In this document: piece by piece, positions 23,467 to 31,481 of the stretch
How the letters are laid out: each line of letters starts with the position of its first letter
Numbering within the stretch: position 1 is the first letter of the stretch
NCBI RefSeq assembly: GCF_945957265.1
Contig: NZ_CAMFKO010000042.1
Location: 1 to 33,846, forward strand
Length of the DNA stretch: 33,846 nt
Reading direction: 5' to 3'
Source of the DNA: an uncultured Dechloromonas sp.
GTDB lineage: Bacteria; Pseudomonadota; Gammaproteobacteria; Burkholderiales; Rhodocyclaceae
Translations under genes and position numbers: made by a program
The notes under the pieces: model-generated
The model's database searches: none
Seen by the model: only the letters and a program-made list of their open reading frames with translations
Told to the model about the DNA's origin: nothing

Positions 23467-23519
23467 GTCGGAGGGCGTGCTCCCCCAAACCTCTCCTGGC
23501 ACGCCTTCCGACTTTTTTT
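23467..23519 (+). terminator. Strong Rho-independent terminator of nosZ
   Basis: A 14-bp stem (GTCGGAGGGCGTGC with GCACGCCTTCCGAC, one G-U pair) and an 18-base loop are followed by seven T residues. The T-run ends 4 bases before the start codon of the next gene. Confidence 0.9.
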
Positions 23520-23522
23520 GAC

Positions 23523-23834
23523 ATGATCAATCTCCTGCTCCGAACCGCCCTTGCCGGCGCCTTGCTGTGCTTCATCGCGAGCGCCCACGGCGGCGTATCC
23601 GCGGCCCAGTCGCTGGCGGCCACCTGCGCCAATTGCCATGGCACCAACGGCCGGCTGCCGACGCCGGAAGCCGTACCGCCGCTCGCCGGCCGGTCGGCCG
23701 AATGGATTCGCCAGCAGCTCACCGCATTCCGCAACTACGCGCGGCCGTCCACGGTCATGCAGCAGATCGTCCGCGGATACAGCGACGAAGAAATCGCGCT
23801 GATCGCCGATTGCCTGGCAAGGAATGGCGACTGA
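23523..23834 (+). CDS. Monoheme c-type cytochrome, likely FccA-like partner of the flavoprotein
   Basis: The 103-residue periplasmic protein has a signal peptide (MINLLLRTALAGALLCFIAS, cleaved near AHGG), one heme c motif CANCH at 35-39, and a likely axial methionine in STVMQQI. It resembles the small cytochromes that pair with flavocytochrome c sulfide dehydrogenase. It lies 3 bases before that flavoprotein gene. Oddly, the ATG follows the nosZ terminator T-run directly and has no Shine-Dalgarno, so expression depends on readthrough or an unusual start. It could pass electrons from sulfide oxidation towards NirS or NosZ. Confidence 0.78.
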   Translation: MINLLLRTALAGALLCFIASAHGGVSAAQSLAATCANCHGTNGRLPTPEAVPPLAGRSAEWIRQQLTAFRNYARPSTVMQQIVRGYSDEEIALIADCLARNGD

Positions 23835-23837
23835 ACG

Positions 23838-25109
23838 ATGCGACGAAAATTCCTGAAAACGATGGGCGGAGGCGCCCTTGCGCTGCTGGCCGCCTGCGCG
23901 ACCCGGACGGAGCGCGTCATGCCGCGCGTTGTCGTGGTCGGCGGCGGATTCGCCGGCGCGACGGTGGCCAAGTACCTGCGCCTCTGGAGTCGGGGCGAAG
24001 TCGCCGTCACCCTGGTCGAACGGAACCGGCAGTTCGTTTCCTGCCCGGTATCCAACCTGGTGCTGGCCGGCGAGCGTTCGCTGGCCGACATCACCCTCGG
24101 CTATGCCGGGCTGGCCCAACTCGGGGTCGAGGTCGTCCATGCCCAGGCCGAACGGATCGACCCGGGAAAACGGACGGTTCTGCTCTCCGGCGGCCTTTCC
24201 CTGCCTTACGACCGCTGCGTGCTGGCGCCCGGCGTCGATTTCATCAACGAGGACATTCCCGGACTGGCGAGCGAGGCGGCGCAGCGGCGGTTCCCGCATG
24301 CCTACAAGGCCGGGGCGCAGACCGTGGCGCTCCGGAATCAACTGGCCGCCATGCCCGACGGCGGGGTGTATGCCTTGTCGATTCCAAGGATTCCCTACGT
24401 TTGCCCGCCGGGGCCCTACGAGCGGGCATCGCTGATCGCCGCTTACTTTCGCCGCCACAAGCCGCGTTCCAAGGTGCTGATCCTCGACGCCAACGACGGT
24501 GTCGCCTCGAAACGCCCCTTGTTCCTGCAGGCCTGGGCAGAGCTATATCCCGATCTGATCGACTATCGCCCCAACATGCCGCTACGTGACGTCGATGCCG
24601 GCAGCGGGGCGGCCATCTTCGACTTCGAGCAGCTGCAGGCCGATGTCTGGAACGTCATCCCGGCCCAGCGCATCGGCCGCATCGCCCGCGAGCTCGGCCT
24701 CAAGCTGGCCAACGGCCGGTGGGCCGAGGTCGACTGGCTGACGCTCGAATCGCTCAGCCATCCGGGCATCCATGTGATTGGCGACGCCACTTTCGCGGCG
24801 CCGCTGATGCCGAAGTCGGGGCACATGGCCAACCAGCAGGCAAAGGTGCTGGCGGCGGCGCTGGTCAATCTGTTCGCCGGCCGCCAAATCAACCCTCGCC
24901 CGAAGGTGATGAACACCTGCTACAGCTTCGTCAGCTTCGAGCAGGCCATGCATGTGGCCAGCGTTTTCGACTACGACGCCGAGCAGGCGACCTTCCTGTC
25001 GGTTGCCAAATCCGGCGGCCTGTCGGAGCGTGCCAGCGAACTCGAGGCCGGCTACGCCCACGCCTGGGCCAGGAACATCTGGGCCGACAGCCTGTCCGCC
25101 GTTCATTGA
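23838..25109 (+). CDS. fccB: Flavocytochrome c sulfide dehydrogenase flavoprotein (FccB/SoxF-like)
   Basis: The 423-residue FAD-dependent oxidoreductase of the sulfide dehydrogenase family oxidises sulfide (or related sulfur) in the periplasm and reduces its cytochrome partner. The N-terminus MRRKFLKTMGGGALALLAAC has a twin-arginine motif (RRKFLK) and a lipobox-like LAAC, suggesting Tat export and perhaps lipid anchoring. The FAD motif VVVVGGGFAGATVAKYLR follows. A redox cysteine is visible in RIPYVCPPGPYE (Cys 189), and a FAD motif HVIGDATFA near 310. The start lies 3 bases after the cytochrome stop. Substrate assignment is by family. Confidence 0.85.
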   Translation: MRRKFLKTMGGGALALLAACATRTERVMPRVVVVGGGFAGATVAKYLRLWSRGEVAVTLVERNRQFVSCPVSNLVLAGERSLADITLGYAGLAQLGVEVVHAQAERIDPGKRTVLLSGGLSLPYDRCVLAPGVDFINEDIPGLASEAAQRRFPHAYKAGAQTVALRNQLAAMPDGGVYALSIPRIPYVCPPGPYERASLIAAYFRRHKPRSKVLILDANDGVASKRPLFLQAWAELYPDLIDYRPNMPLRDVDAGSGAAIFDFEQLQADVWNVIPAQRIGRIARELGLKLANGRWAEVDWLTLESLSHPGIHVIGDATFAAPLMPKSGHMANQQAKVLAAALVNLFAGRQINPRPKVMNTCYSFVSFEQAMHVASVFDYDAEQATFLSVAKSGGLSERASELEAGYAHAWARNIWADSLSAVH

Positions 25110-25124
25110 ACGGCAGCCGGGCGC

Positions 25125-25391
25125 TCAGCCGAAGCGGGCCATCTTGCGCTGCAGGGTGCGGCGGCTGATGTTGAGCATGCGGGCGGCCTGCGAGCGGTTG
25201 CCGCCGCTGCGGGAAAGAATCTCGATGATGTAGTCCCGCTCCACCTCCTGCAGCGATTTCACCGCTTCGCCCGTGTCGTGCTTTCCCGGCGGCACGGCGA
25301 GGAGGGGTTTGTCGCCCGGCGCCGGCGGCCGCGGCTGGCCGGCGCCGTGTCCGGCCGGGACTTCGATGAGCGGATGGATCGCTGGGTTCAT
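25125..25391 (-). CDS. Small Fis-type helix-turn-helix protein
   Basis: The 88-residue protein has a Pro/Gly-rich N-terminal half and a C-terminal Fis-type DNA-binding domain (about 43-88): LQEVERDYIIEILSRSGGN, then RSQAARMLNISRRTLQRKM. This domain is normally found at the end of NtrC-type activators and of RegA/PrrA-type response regulators, but no receiver or ATPase part is present. The start at 25391 gives the full open frame. It follows the ankyrin gene by 19 bases on the same strand and converges on the flavoprotein gene. The target is unknown; redox or denitrification control is suggested only by the location. Confidence 0.72.
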   Translation of the reverse strand: MNPAIHPLIEVPAGHGAGQPRPPAPGDKPLLAVPPGKHDTGEAVKSLQEVERDYIIEILSRSGGNRSQAARMLNISRRTLQRKMARFG

Positions 25392-25410
25392 GCCTGTCTC
25401 CCGGACGCCG

Positions 25411-25884
25411 TCAGCACGGTTTTCCCGGCGCGCATTTCTTCAGCAGCCACAGCGAGATGACGCCGGCCACCTCGTAGGCCATGGCTTTCCGGGCGACGGA
25501 GGTCGGGTCGCGTCCGGAGGCGGTCAGGGCGTAGGGGTCGGCACCGGCTTCGAGCAGCAGTCGGGCGTGCGCCGCATTCTGCGAATAGGCGGCGACATGC
25601 AGCGGCGTCATGCCGTCGTGGTCGCGGGCGTTCGGGTCGGCGCCCGCGGCGATCAAGGCCTGCAGCCCCCCGGGGGCGGCATTGGCCGCCGCCAGGTGGA
25701 GCGGCGTCGAGCCGACTTCGGTCCGGATGTCCCGGCTGCCGGGATCGGATGCGAGGGCGATGGCGACATCCTGCGCTGTACCGGTGCGTGCGGCATTCAG
25801 GATCGGGTGTTCGAGGATGCTGGCATTTTCGTTTGCGGCACAGTTGATGGCCATGGCGGCAATCATCGCAACAAGGATTCTCAC
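25411..25884 (-). CDS. Exported ankyrin-repeat protein
   Basis: The 157-residue protein starts with a signal peptide (MRILVAMIAAMAINCAANEN), then has about three ankyrin repeats (about residues 55-150), for example GSTPLHLAAANAAPGGLQAL and GMTPLHVAAYSQNAAHARLL. A GTG at 25884 is chosen because GGGGA lies 8 bases upstream and the signal peptide then begins correctly; a TTG 15 bases upstream is in frame. Periplasmic ankyrin proteins are often linked to oxidative stress (AnkB with catalase), but the partner here is unknown. It forms an operon with the Fis-type gene and is divergent from the Crp/Fnr gene. Confidence 0.75.
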   Translation of the reverse strand: MRILVAMIAAMAINCAANENASILEHPILNAARTGTAQDVAIALASDPGSRDIRTEVGSTPLHLAAANAAPGGLQALIAAGADPNARDHDGMTPLHVAAYSQNAAHARLLLEAGADPYALTASGRDPTSVARKAMAYEVAGVISLWLLKKCAPGKPC

Positions 25885-25997
25885 GTTGAATTTCCCCAAT
25901 AAATTAGCTTGTTACGGAAATTCTCGCCTTTCCGGCCGGGGGGCGGTGATGACAGCTGGTGACTTAGTCTTGCGGTACAGACAAAAGCTGCCGGGGA

Positions 25998-26034
25998 AAC
26001 TGTTCCTATCGAAATCATCGATGGCTGTCACTGT
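25998..26034 (+). promoter_or_regulatory. CTGT direct-repeat element upstream of the Crp/Fnr gene
   Basis: CTGT words lie at 26000, 26025 and 26031, reproducing both the 25-base and the 31-base offsets. The first is followed by TCCTATCGAAATCA, similar to the ccoG element. The spacer also serves the divergent ankyrin gene, so the element could act on both. It would allow autoregulation if the encoded factor binds it. Confidence 0.5.
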
Positions 26035-26116
26035 CTGCGCGCCCCGTGTTCTGGTGTACTGGCCGGCATTGGCAAGGCGCCCCGGATTTCGCAGGGGATG
26101 GCGTGCGGGAGGGCGG

Positions 26117-26821
26117 ATGAGCGAACAACAATGCGACGACATGGTGGCCTGCATCACGGCATTCCAGGCGCGTTTTCCCGGCGCGGGAATCAGCCGGCAG
26201 CTCGTTCTCCGGAATCGCTACGTATTTCATGCCGGCAACCCCGCGCAAGGGCTGTTCCTGGTGATCGACGGCCTGGTCAAGGTGTTCAAGGCGAGTCGTG
26301 CCGGGAACGAAAAGATCATCCACGTCGCGGCGCGCGGGGATTTCCTGGCCGAAGTGCCGGTGCTGCTGCAGCGCGGTTACGACACCACCGCGCAGGCTGT
26401 TGCGGATGCGGTGCTGTTCCATATCCCGGAAGCGGCCGTCTTTGCCTTGCTGGGCGAGTCGCCGCTGCTCTTCCGGCAGCTGTTGGGCGGCATGGCGCGC
26501 AAGGTGCATGACCTGGTCCAGGATATCGAATCCAATTTCAAGGCCGGGCATGAACGGGTCGCCGACTTCCTGCTCTCCCATGCCGCGGAGAGGTCGCCGC
26601 AGGACGAGTCACTGAGCATCGTCCTGCCGATCAAGAAAACCGACCTTGCCTCGTGGCTCGGCCTGACGCCCCAGCATTTTTCGAGGATTCTGCAGGATAT
26701 GCGGCAGAAAGGCCTGATCGAGGTCGACGGGCCGGCCATTCGTGTACCGTCGGTGGACAAGCTGAAAAAGGGCTGGCTGCGCTTTGGCCGGGATGAATCA
26801 ATGTCGCCGGCCGCCCACTGA
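26117..26821 (+). CDS. Crp/Fnr-family transcriptional regulator
   Basis: The 234-residue protein has a cyclic-nucleotide-binding-like sensor domain (about 25-115), a long dimerisation helix (115-140), and a C-terminal winged helix (about 165-215). It lacks the N-terminal [4Fe-4S] cysteine set of FNR (only Cys 6 and 12), so it is closer to DNR/NnrR-like NO or redox sensors. Its recognition helix reads TPQHFSRILQDM, with Gln at the position of the Glu in the FNR E-x-x-S-R motif, suggesting an altered DNA target. The ATG at 26117 is taken as start; an open frame extends upstream through the promoter. Probable regulator of the surrounding denitrification genes. Confidence 0.85.
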   Translation: MSEQQCDDMVACITAFQARFPGAGISRQLVLRNRYVFHAGNPAQGLFLVIDGLVKVFKASRAGNEKIIHVAARGDFLAEVPVLLQRGYDTTAQAVADAVLFHIPEAAVFALLGESPLLFRQLLGGMARKVHDLVQDIESNFKAGHERVADFLLSHAAERSPQDESLSIVLPIKKTDLASWLGLTPQHFSRILQDMRQKGLIEVDGPAIRVPSVDKLKKGWLRFGRDESMSPAAH

Positions 26822-26868
26822 GGCATCATGCGGGGGCCGATAACCGCGAGCGAAGGGGAGAAACAAGC

Positions 26869-28281
26869 ATGGTGCGCTACCAGAGTCTGGCCTACGAGAC
26901 GGAAAAGCTGATTGTCGACGGGGTGCTCCGGCCCGGCGACCGGCTACCTTCCGTCCGCCAGGTGTGCCGGACGCACGCCATCAGCCCGGTGACCGTGACC
27001 CAGGCCTACTACCTGCTGGAGAGCCGGGGCCTGATCGAGGCCCGGCCCAAATCCGGCTACTTCGTGCGCGCCCGTCTCGGGCAGCGCCTCAACGAGCCGG
27101 AGATGAGCCATCCCGTGGGCAACTCGACCGAGCTCCAGGTCAGCGACTTCATCTTCCAGATCCTGAACAGCGTCAAGGACCCGGCCGTGGTGCCCCTGGG
27201 GTCCAGTTTTCCCAGCCCCTTCCTGTTCCCGTTCGACAAGCTCGGGCGTTTTCTCTGCCAGGCGGCGCGGCGCTTCGATCCGCTGTCGACGCTGAGCGAC
27301 CTGCCGCCCGGCAACGAGGAATTGCGCCGCCAGATCGTGCTGCGCTACCTGTCGCGCGGCGCGGTGGTGGCGACCGACGAGGTGGTGGTCACCTCCGGCG
27401 CGATGGAGGGGATCAACCTCTGCCTGCAGGCCGTGACGCAGCCCGGCGACCTGATCGCCATCGAGTCGCCGACCTTCTATGCGGGGCTGCAGGCGAGCGA
27501 GCGGCTGGGCCTCAAGGTGATCGAGATCCCGTCGCACCCGCGCGAGGGGATCAGCATCCAGGCGCTGGAGGATGCGCTGCGCCACCATCCGATCAAGGCC
27601 TGCCTGCTGATGCTCAATTTCGGCAATCCGACCGGCAGCCTGGTCAGCGAGGAGCGCAAGCGCCATCTGATCGACCTCCTGGCCCGCCACGACGTGCCGC
27701 TGATCGAGGACGACGTGTATGGCGAGCTGTACTTCGGCCCGCAGCCGCCCCTGTGCAGCAAGGCGGCGGCGAAGGCCGACCACGTCATGCACATTTCGTC
27801 GTTTTCCAAATGCCTGGCTCCCGGCTATCGCCTCGGCTGGGTCGCCGCCGGCCGCTATGCCGAGAAGATCGTGCGCCTCAAGCTGGCGACGACCCTGGCG
27901 ACGACGATCCCGGTCCAGATCGCCGTCGCCGAATACCTCAAGCACGGCGGCTACGACCACCACCTGCGGCGCTTGCGGCAGCAGCTCCAGTTGCAGGAGT
28001 CGGTGCTGCTGGAAGGGGTCGAGCGCGCCTTTCCCGGTTCGACCCGCCTGGCCAGGCCGGCCGGCGGCTACTTCGTATGGCTGGAGCTGCCGGAATCCGT
28101 CGATGCGCTCAAGCTGCACCGCATGGCGCTGGACCAGGGGATCAGCATCGCGCCGGGGCCGATCTTTTCGGCCAAGAAGGAGTTCGCCAACTGCATCCGC
28201 CTCAACTTCGGCCACCCGCAAACCGAGGCCATGCAGCGGGCCGTCGCCACGCTCGGCCACCTGGTATCGACCCTGTCCTGA
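26869..28281 (+). CDS. MocR/PdxR-type GntR regulator with aminotransferase domain
   Basis: The 470-residue protein has a GntR winged helix-turn-helix at residues 3-70 (GDRLPSVRQVCRTHAISPVT, then QAYYLLESRGLIEARPKSGY). A fold-type I aminotransferase domain spans about 100-465, with the PLP-binding lysine in SSFSKCLAPGYRLGW (Lys 314). MocR proteins bind direct-repeat operators and respond to PLP or amino compounds. It starts 47 bases after the Crp/Fnr gene, with GGGGAG before the ATG. A MocR regulator within denitrification genes is unusual, and the direct-repeat elements in the region make it a candidate binder. Confidence 0.85.
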   Translation: MVRYQSLAYETEKLIVDGVLRPGDRLPSVRQVCRTHAISPVTVTQAYYLLESRGLIEARPKSGYFVRARLGQRLNEPEMSHPVGNSTELQVSDFIFQILNSVKDPAVVPLGSSFPSPFLFPFDKLGRFLCQAARRFDPLSTLSDLPPGNEELRRQIVLRYLSRGAVVATDEVVVTSGAMEGINLCLQAVTQPGDLIAIESPTFYAGLQASERLGLKVIEIPSHPREGISIQALEDALRHHPIKACLLMLNFGNPTGSLVSEERKRHLIDLLARHDVPLIEDDVYGELYFGPQPPLCSKAAAKADHVMHISSFSKCLAPGYRLGWVAAGRYAEKIVRLKLATTLATTIPVQIAVAEYLKHGGYDHHLRRLRQQLQLQESVLLEGVERAFPGSTRLARPAGGYFVWLELPESVDALKLHRMALDQGISIAPGPIFSAKKEFANCIRLNFGHPQTEAMQRAVATLGHLVSTLS

Positions 28282-28301
28282 GCCGGGTGCTGCGGCCTTC
28301 T

Positions 28302-28342
28302 ATCTGTGCCTATTGAAAATCAAACGCGCTGCAACTGTTATC
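28302..28342 (+). promoter_or_regulatory. CTGT direct-repeat element and promoter of ccoG
   Basis: CTGTGCC at 28304 and CTGTTATC at 28335 are 31 bases apart, with CTGC at the 25-base position (28329). TTGAAA (28313-28318) and TGTTAT (28336-28341) are spaced 17 bases and could be the -35 and -10. The element is closely similar to that of norE. Confidence 0.6.
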
Positions 28343-28394
28343 AATCGCGCCCCGGTGATTTACTGATGTCCAGTCACATAGCCAGGAAAACGAC

Positions 28395-29786
28395 ATGGAC
28401 AGGCCGGTCAGCAAGGTTCGCGAAGCGAAGCTCGAACTCTATCGGAAGAAAGGGAAAATCCACGCCAAGGCAGTAGCGGGGCGCTTCAACACGCTGCGCT
28501 GGGGCATGGTATGGCTGACCCAGGCCATCTTCTACGGTTTGTGCTGGGTCGATTGGGAGAGCGCCGGTACGGTCCGCCAGGCGGTGCTGTTCGATATCGC
28601 CCACGAAAAGCTCTATCTGTTCGGCCTGGTCCTCTGGCCGCAGGATGCGCTGCTGCTGGCCCTGGTGCTGATCGTCGCGGCGACGGCGCTGTTCCTGGTC
28701 ACCGCGCTGGCCGGGCGCCTGTTCTGCGGCTTTGCCTGCCCGCAGACGGTCTATACCAGCATCTTCACCTGGATCGAGGCGCGGATCGAGGGCGACCACC
28801 TGGCGCGCCTGCGCCTCGATGCCGGTCCGCTGACGCCCCGCAAGCTGCTGCTCAAGACGGCAAAGCACGGCATCTGGGCGGCCATTGCCATATGGACGGC
28901 GGTGACCTTCGTCGGCTACTTCACCCCGATCCGCGACTTGCTGCCTACCGTCGTCGCGCTCGATACCGGGCCGTGGGAGGCCTTCTGGCTGATCTTCTAC
29001 GCCGCCTTCACCTATGTCCAGGCCGGCCTGGCGCGCGAGGCGGTCTGCCAGCACATGTGCCCCTATTCGCGTTTCCAGGGCGTGATGTTCGATCCGGCGA
29101 CGAGCAACGTGGCCTACGACCGCCAGCGCGGCGAACCGCGCAGCAACCGGCGCCAGGCCGGGACGACCGGGGACTGCGTCGATTGCGGCATCTGCGTCCA
29201 GGTCTGCCCGACCGGCATCGATATCCGCGACGGCCTGCAGTACCAGTGCATCAATTGCGGCCTGTGCATCGATGCCTGCGACCAGGTCATGGACAAGATC
29301 GGGGCGCCGCGCGGCCTGATCCGCTTCGCTTCGGAAACGGCGCTGGCCGCTCCGGAAAAACATCGGCCATGGTATGCCCGGCCGCGGATCGGCGCCTATG
29401 CGGCGCTGCTGCTGGTTTTCTGCGGCCTCGGCGCGTGGACGCTGGACCAGCGCTCGCTGTTGCTGGTCGATGTGCTGCGCGACCGTGGCGCCTTGCTGCG
29501 GGAAACGGCGGAAGGGGAGATCGAGAACGCCTACACGCTGAAGCTGATGAATCTCGCCGAGGTGCCGCGCGAGTTCGTCGTCCGCGTTGCCGGCATGCCG
29601 GGTGCCCGGATCGTCGGCGGGTCGCGCTTCAGCGCCGAGCCGGGCAGCATCCGCCCGGTGTCGCTGACCGTGGCGGCGCCGGCCGACAGCGGCCTGTCCG
29701 GCATCCAGCCGATGACGTTTTCGATCGAAGCCGCCGACGACCGCAGCATCCAGGTCGTCGAAAAAAGCAGTTTCGCCTTGCCGTAA
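28395..29786 (+). CDS. ccoG: Cytochrome oxidase assembly protein CcoG (FixG/RdxA)
   Basis: The 463-residue membrane protein has several helices in the N-terminal half and GRLFCGFACPQTVY near 108-120. A twin 4Fe-4S ferredoxin domain follows: CVDCGICVQVCP with Cys 261, 264, 267 and 271, and CINCGLCIDAC with Cys 285, 288, 291 and 295. Another helix lies near 395, and the C-terminus is an Ig-like FixG domain. CcoG reduces copper for assembly of cbb3-type oxidases. No ccoNOP or ccoI genes are in the window. Its promoter element suggests control together with denitrification genes. An alternative role in copper supply for NosZ is conceivable but speculative. Confidence 0.92.
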   Translation: MDRPVSKVREAKLELYRKKGKIHAKAVAGRFNTLRWGMVWLTQAIFYGLCWVDWESAGTVRQAVLFDIAHEKLYLFGLVLWPQDALLLALVLIVAATALFLVTALAGRLFCGFACPQTVYTSIFTWIEARIEGDHLARLRLDAGPLTPRKLLLKTAKHGIWAAIAIWTAVTFVGYFTPIRDLLPTVVALDTGPWEAFWLIFYAAFTYVQAGLAREAVCQHMCPYSRFQGVMFDPATSNVAYDRQRGEPRSNRRQAGTTGDCVDCGICVQVCPTGIDIRDGLQYQCINCGLCIDACDQVMDKIGAPRGLIRFASETALAAPEKHRPWYARPRIGAYAALLLVFCGLGAWTLDQRSLLLVDVLRDRGALLRETAEGEIENAYTLKLMNLAEVPREFVVRVAGMPGARIVGGSRFSAEPGSIRPVSLTVAAPADSGLSGIQPMTFSIEAADDRSIQVVEKSSFALP

Positions 29787-29807
29787 ATTTTTGCGACCTC
29801 ATTCGAC

Positions 29808-31481
29808 ATGTACCTCTACAACCCCATCGATCAACGCCTGGTGGATGACCGGGTAGCCCTGTATCGCGACCAGACCCGGCGTTTCCTGAACGGCAGCCTG
29901 AGCGAGGACGATTTCCGTCCGCTGCGCCTGCAGAACGGGCTCTATGTCCAGCGCCAGTCGCCGATGCTGCGCGTCGCCATTCCCTACGGCACGCTGTCCA
30001 GCCGGCAGATGCGGGCGCTGGCCCGGATCGCCCGGACCTGGGACCGCGGCTACGGCCATTTCACCACCCGCTGCAACATCCAGTTCAACTGGGTGCGCCT
30101 GGCCGAGGTGCCGGACATCCTGGCCGAACTGGCCAAGGTGCAGATGCATGCCATCCAGACCTCGGGCAACTGCATCCGCAACGTCACCACCGATCCGTTC
30201 GCCGGCGTGGCCGAGGACGAGGTCTTCGATCCGCGGCCCTACTGCGAAATCGTTCGCCAGTGGTCGACGCTGGCGCCGGAATTCCTGTTCCTGCCCCGCA
30301 AGTTCAAGATCGCCATCGCCGGCGGCGCGGAAGACCGGGCGGCCGTGCGTTTCCACGACATCGGCGCGCTGGCCCGGCGCGATGCCGAGGGGCGGCCGGG
30401 TTTCGCCATCCATGTCGGCGGCGGCCTCGGGCGGACACCGATGGTCGGGCAGTGCATCAAGCCCTTCCTGCCGCGCGCCGAACTGATCAATTACCTCGAG
30501 GCCATCCTCCGGGTCTACAACCGCTATGGGCGGCGCGACAACAAGTACAAGGCGCGCATCAAGATCCTGGTCAAGGACCTGGGCCTCGAAGGCTTTGCCC
30601 GGGCGGTCGAGGACGAATGGGCGCATGCGAGAAACGGGCCGAACACCCTGGCCGAATCCGGCTTCGCCGCCATGGAAGCCTTTTTCGGCGGCCCGCCGCT
30701 GCGCCAGCAGTCTCCGTTCGACCCGGTCGATGCCGATGCCTTGCGCAACAACCGCGCCTATTCGCGCTGGGTGGCGCGCAACGTGGCGCTGCATCGCCAG
30801 CCCGGCTACCGCATCGTCACCCTCACGCTGAAGAAAACCGGCATTCCGCCGGGGGATGCCACCGCCGATCAGATGGACATCGTCGCCGAGCTGGCCGAGC
30901 GCTTCGGCGGCGGGGAAATCCGGGTCACGCACGGGCAGAACCTGGTCCTGCCCTACGTCGCCCGGGAGAATCTGTTCGCCCTGTGGGCCGTCGCCAGCGC
31001 CCACGGCCTGGCCACCCCCAACGCGGGCTTGCTGAGCGATATCGTGTGCTGCCCCGGCGGCGATTTCTGCTCCCTGGCCAACGCCCGCTCCATCCCGGTC
31101 GCCAAGGCCATCCAGGAACGTTTCGACAGGCTCGATTACCTGTTCGACCTCGGGCCGCTGGACCTCAACATCTCGGGCTGCGTCAACGCCTGCAGCCATC
31201 ACCATATCGGGCACATCGGGATTCTCGGCGTCGATAAGAACAACGAGGCGTGGTACCAGATCACCCTCGGCGGCCGTGCCGGGAATCGTTCGCATATCGG
31301 CCGGGTCATCGGTCCCGCGTTTGCCGCGGCCGACATTCCGGACACCGTCCAGACCCTGCTCGAGACCTACATCCGCCTGCGCCACGACGAGGAGCCGTTT
31401 ATCGACACCGTCGAACGGGTCGGCCCGGGGCCGTTCAAGATCGCCGTGTATGGAGGAGGCGCCCATGAAGCGAATCATTAA
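29808..31481 (+). CDS. Siroheme nitrite/sulfite reductase (hemoprotein)
   Basis: The 557-residue protein has two ferredoxin-like/siroheme repeats (about 50-300 and 320-550). The siroheme/[4Fe-4S] cysteines are complete: Cys 415 and 421 (CPGGDFC) and Cys 458 and 462 (GCVNACSHHH). FTTRCNIQFNWV, with conserved arginines, is the typical substrate-site region. It performs a six-electron reduction, of sulfite in assimilation (CysI type) or nitrite (NirA type); the sequence alone does not decide. The DUF934 gene overlapping its end is the usual partner of proteobacterial CysI-like enzymes. No Shine-Dalgarno is seen before the ATG, 21 bases after ccoG, so coupling to ccoG is possible. Confidence 0.9.
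   Translation: MYLYNPIDQRLVDDRVALYRDQTRRFLNGSLSEDDFRPLRLQNGLYVQRQSPMLRVAIPYGTLSSRQMRALARIARTWDRGYGHFTTRCNIQFNWVRLAEVPDILAELAKVQMHAIQTSGNCIRNVTTDPFAGVAEDEVFDPRPYCEIVRQWSTLAPEFLFLPRKFKIAIAGGAEDRAAVRFHDIGALARRDAEGRPGFAIHVGGGLGRTPMVGQCIKPFLPRAELINYLEAILRVYNRYGRRDNKYKARIKILVKDLGLEGFARAVEDEWAHARNGPNTLAESGFAAMEAFFGGPPLRQQSPFDPVDADALRNNRAYSRWVARNVALHRQPGYRIVTLTLKKTGIPPGDATADQMDIVAELAERFGGGEIRVTHGQNLVLPYVARENLFALWAVASAHGLATPNAGLLSDIVCCPGGDFCSLANARSIPVAKAIQERFDRLDYLFDLGPLDLNISGCVNACSHHHIGHIGILGVDKNNEAWYQITLGGRAGNRSHIGRVIGPAFAAADIPDTVQTLLETYIRLRHDEEPFIDTVERVGPGPFKIAVYGGGAHEANH

Noticed and set aside
21088..23502. Long 804-codon open frame antisense to nosZ
   Set aside because: The composition is typical of a reverse-strand shadow of a high-GC gene (Val/Asp/Arg/His-rich, no domain), and nosZ on the other strand is certain.
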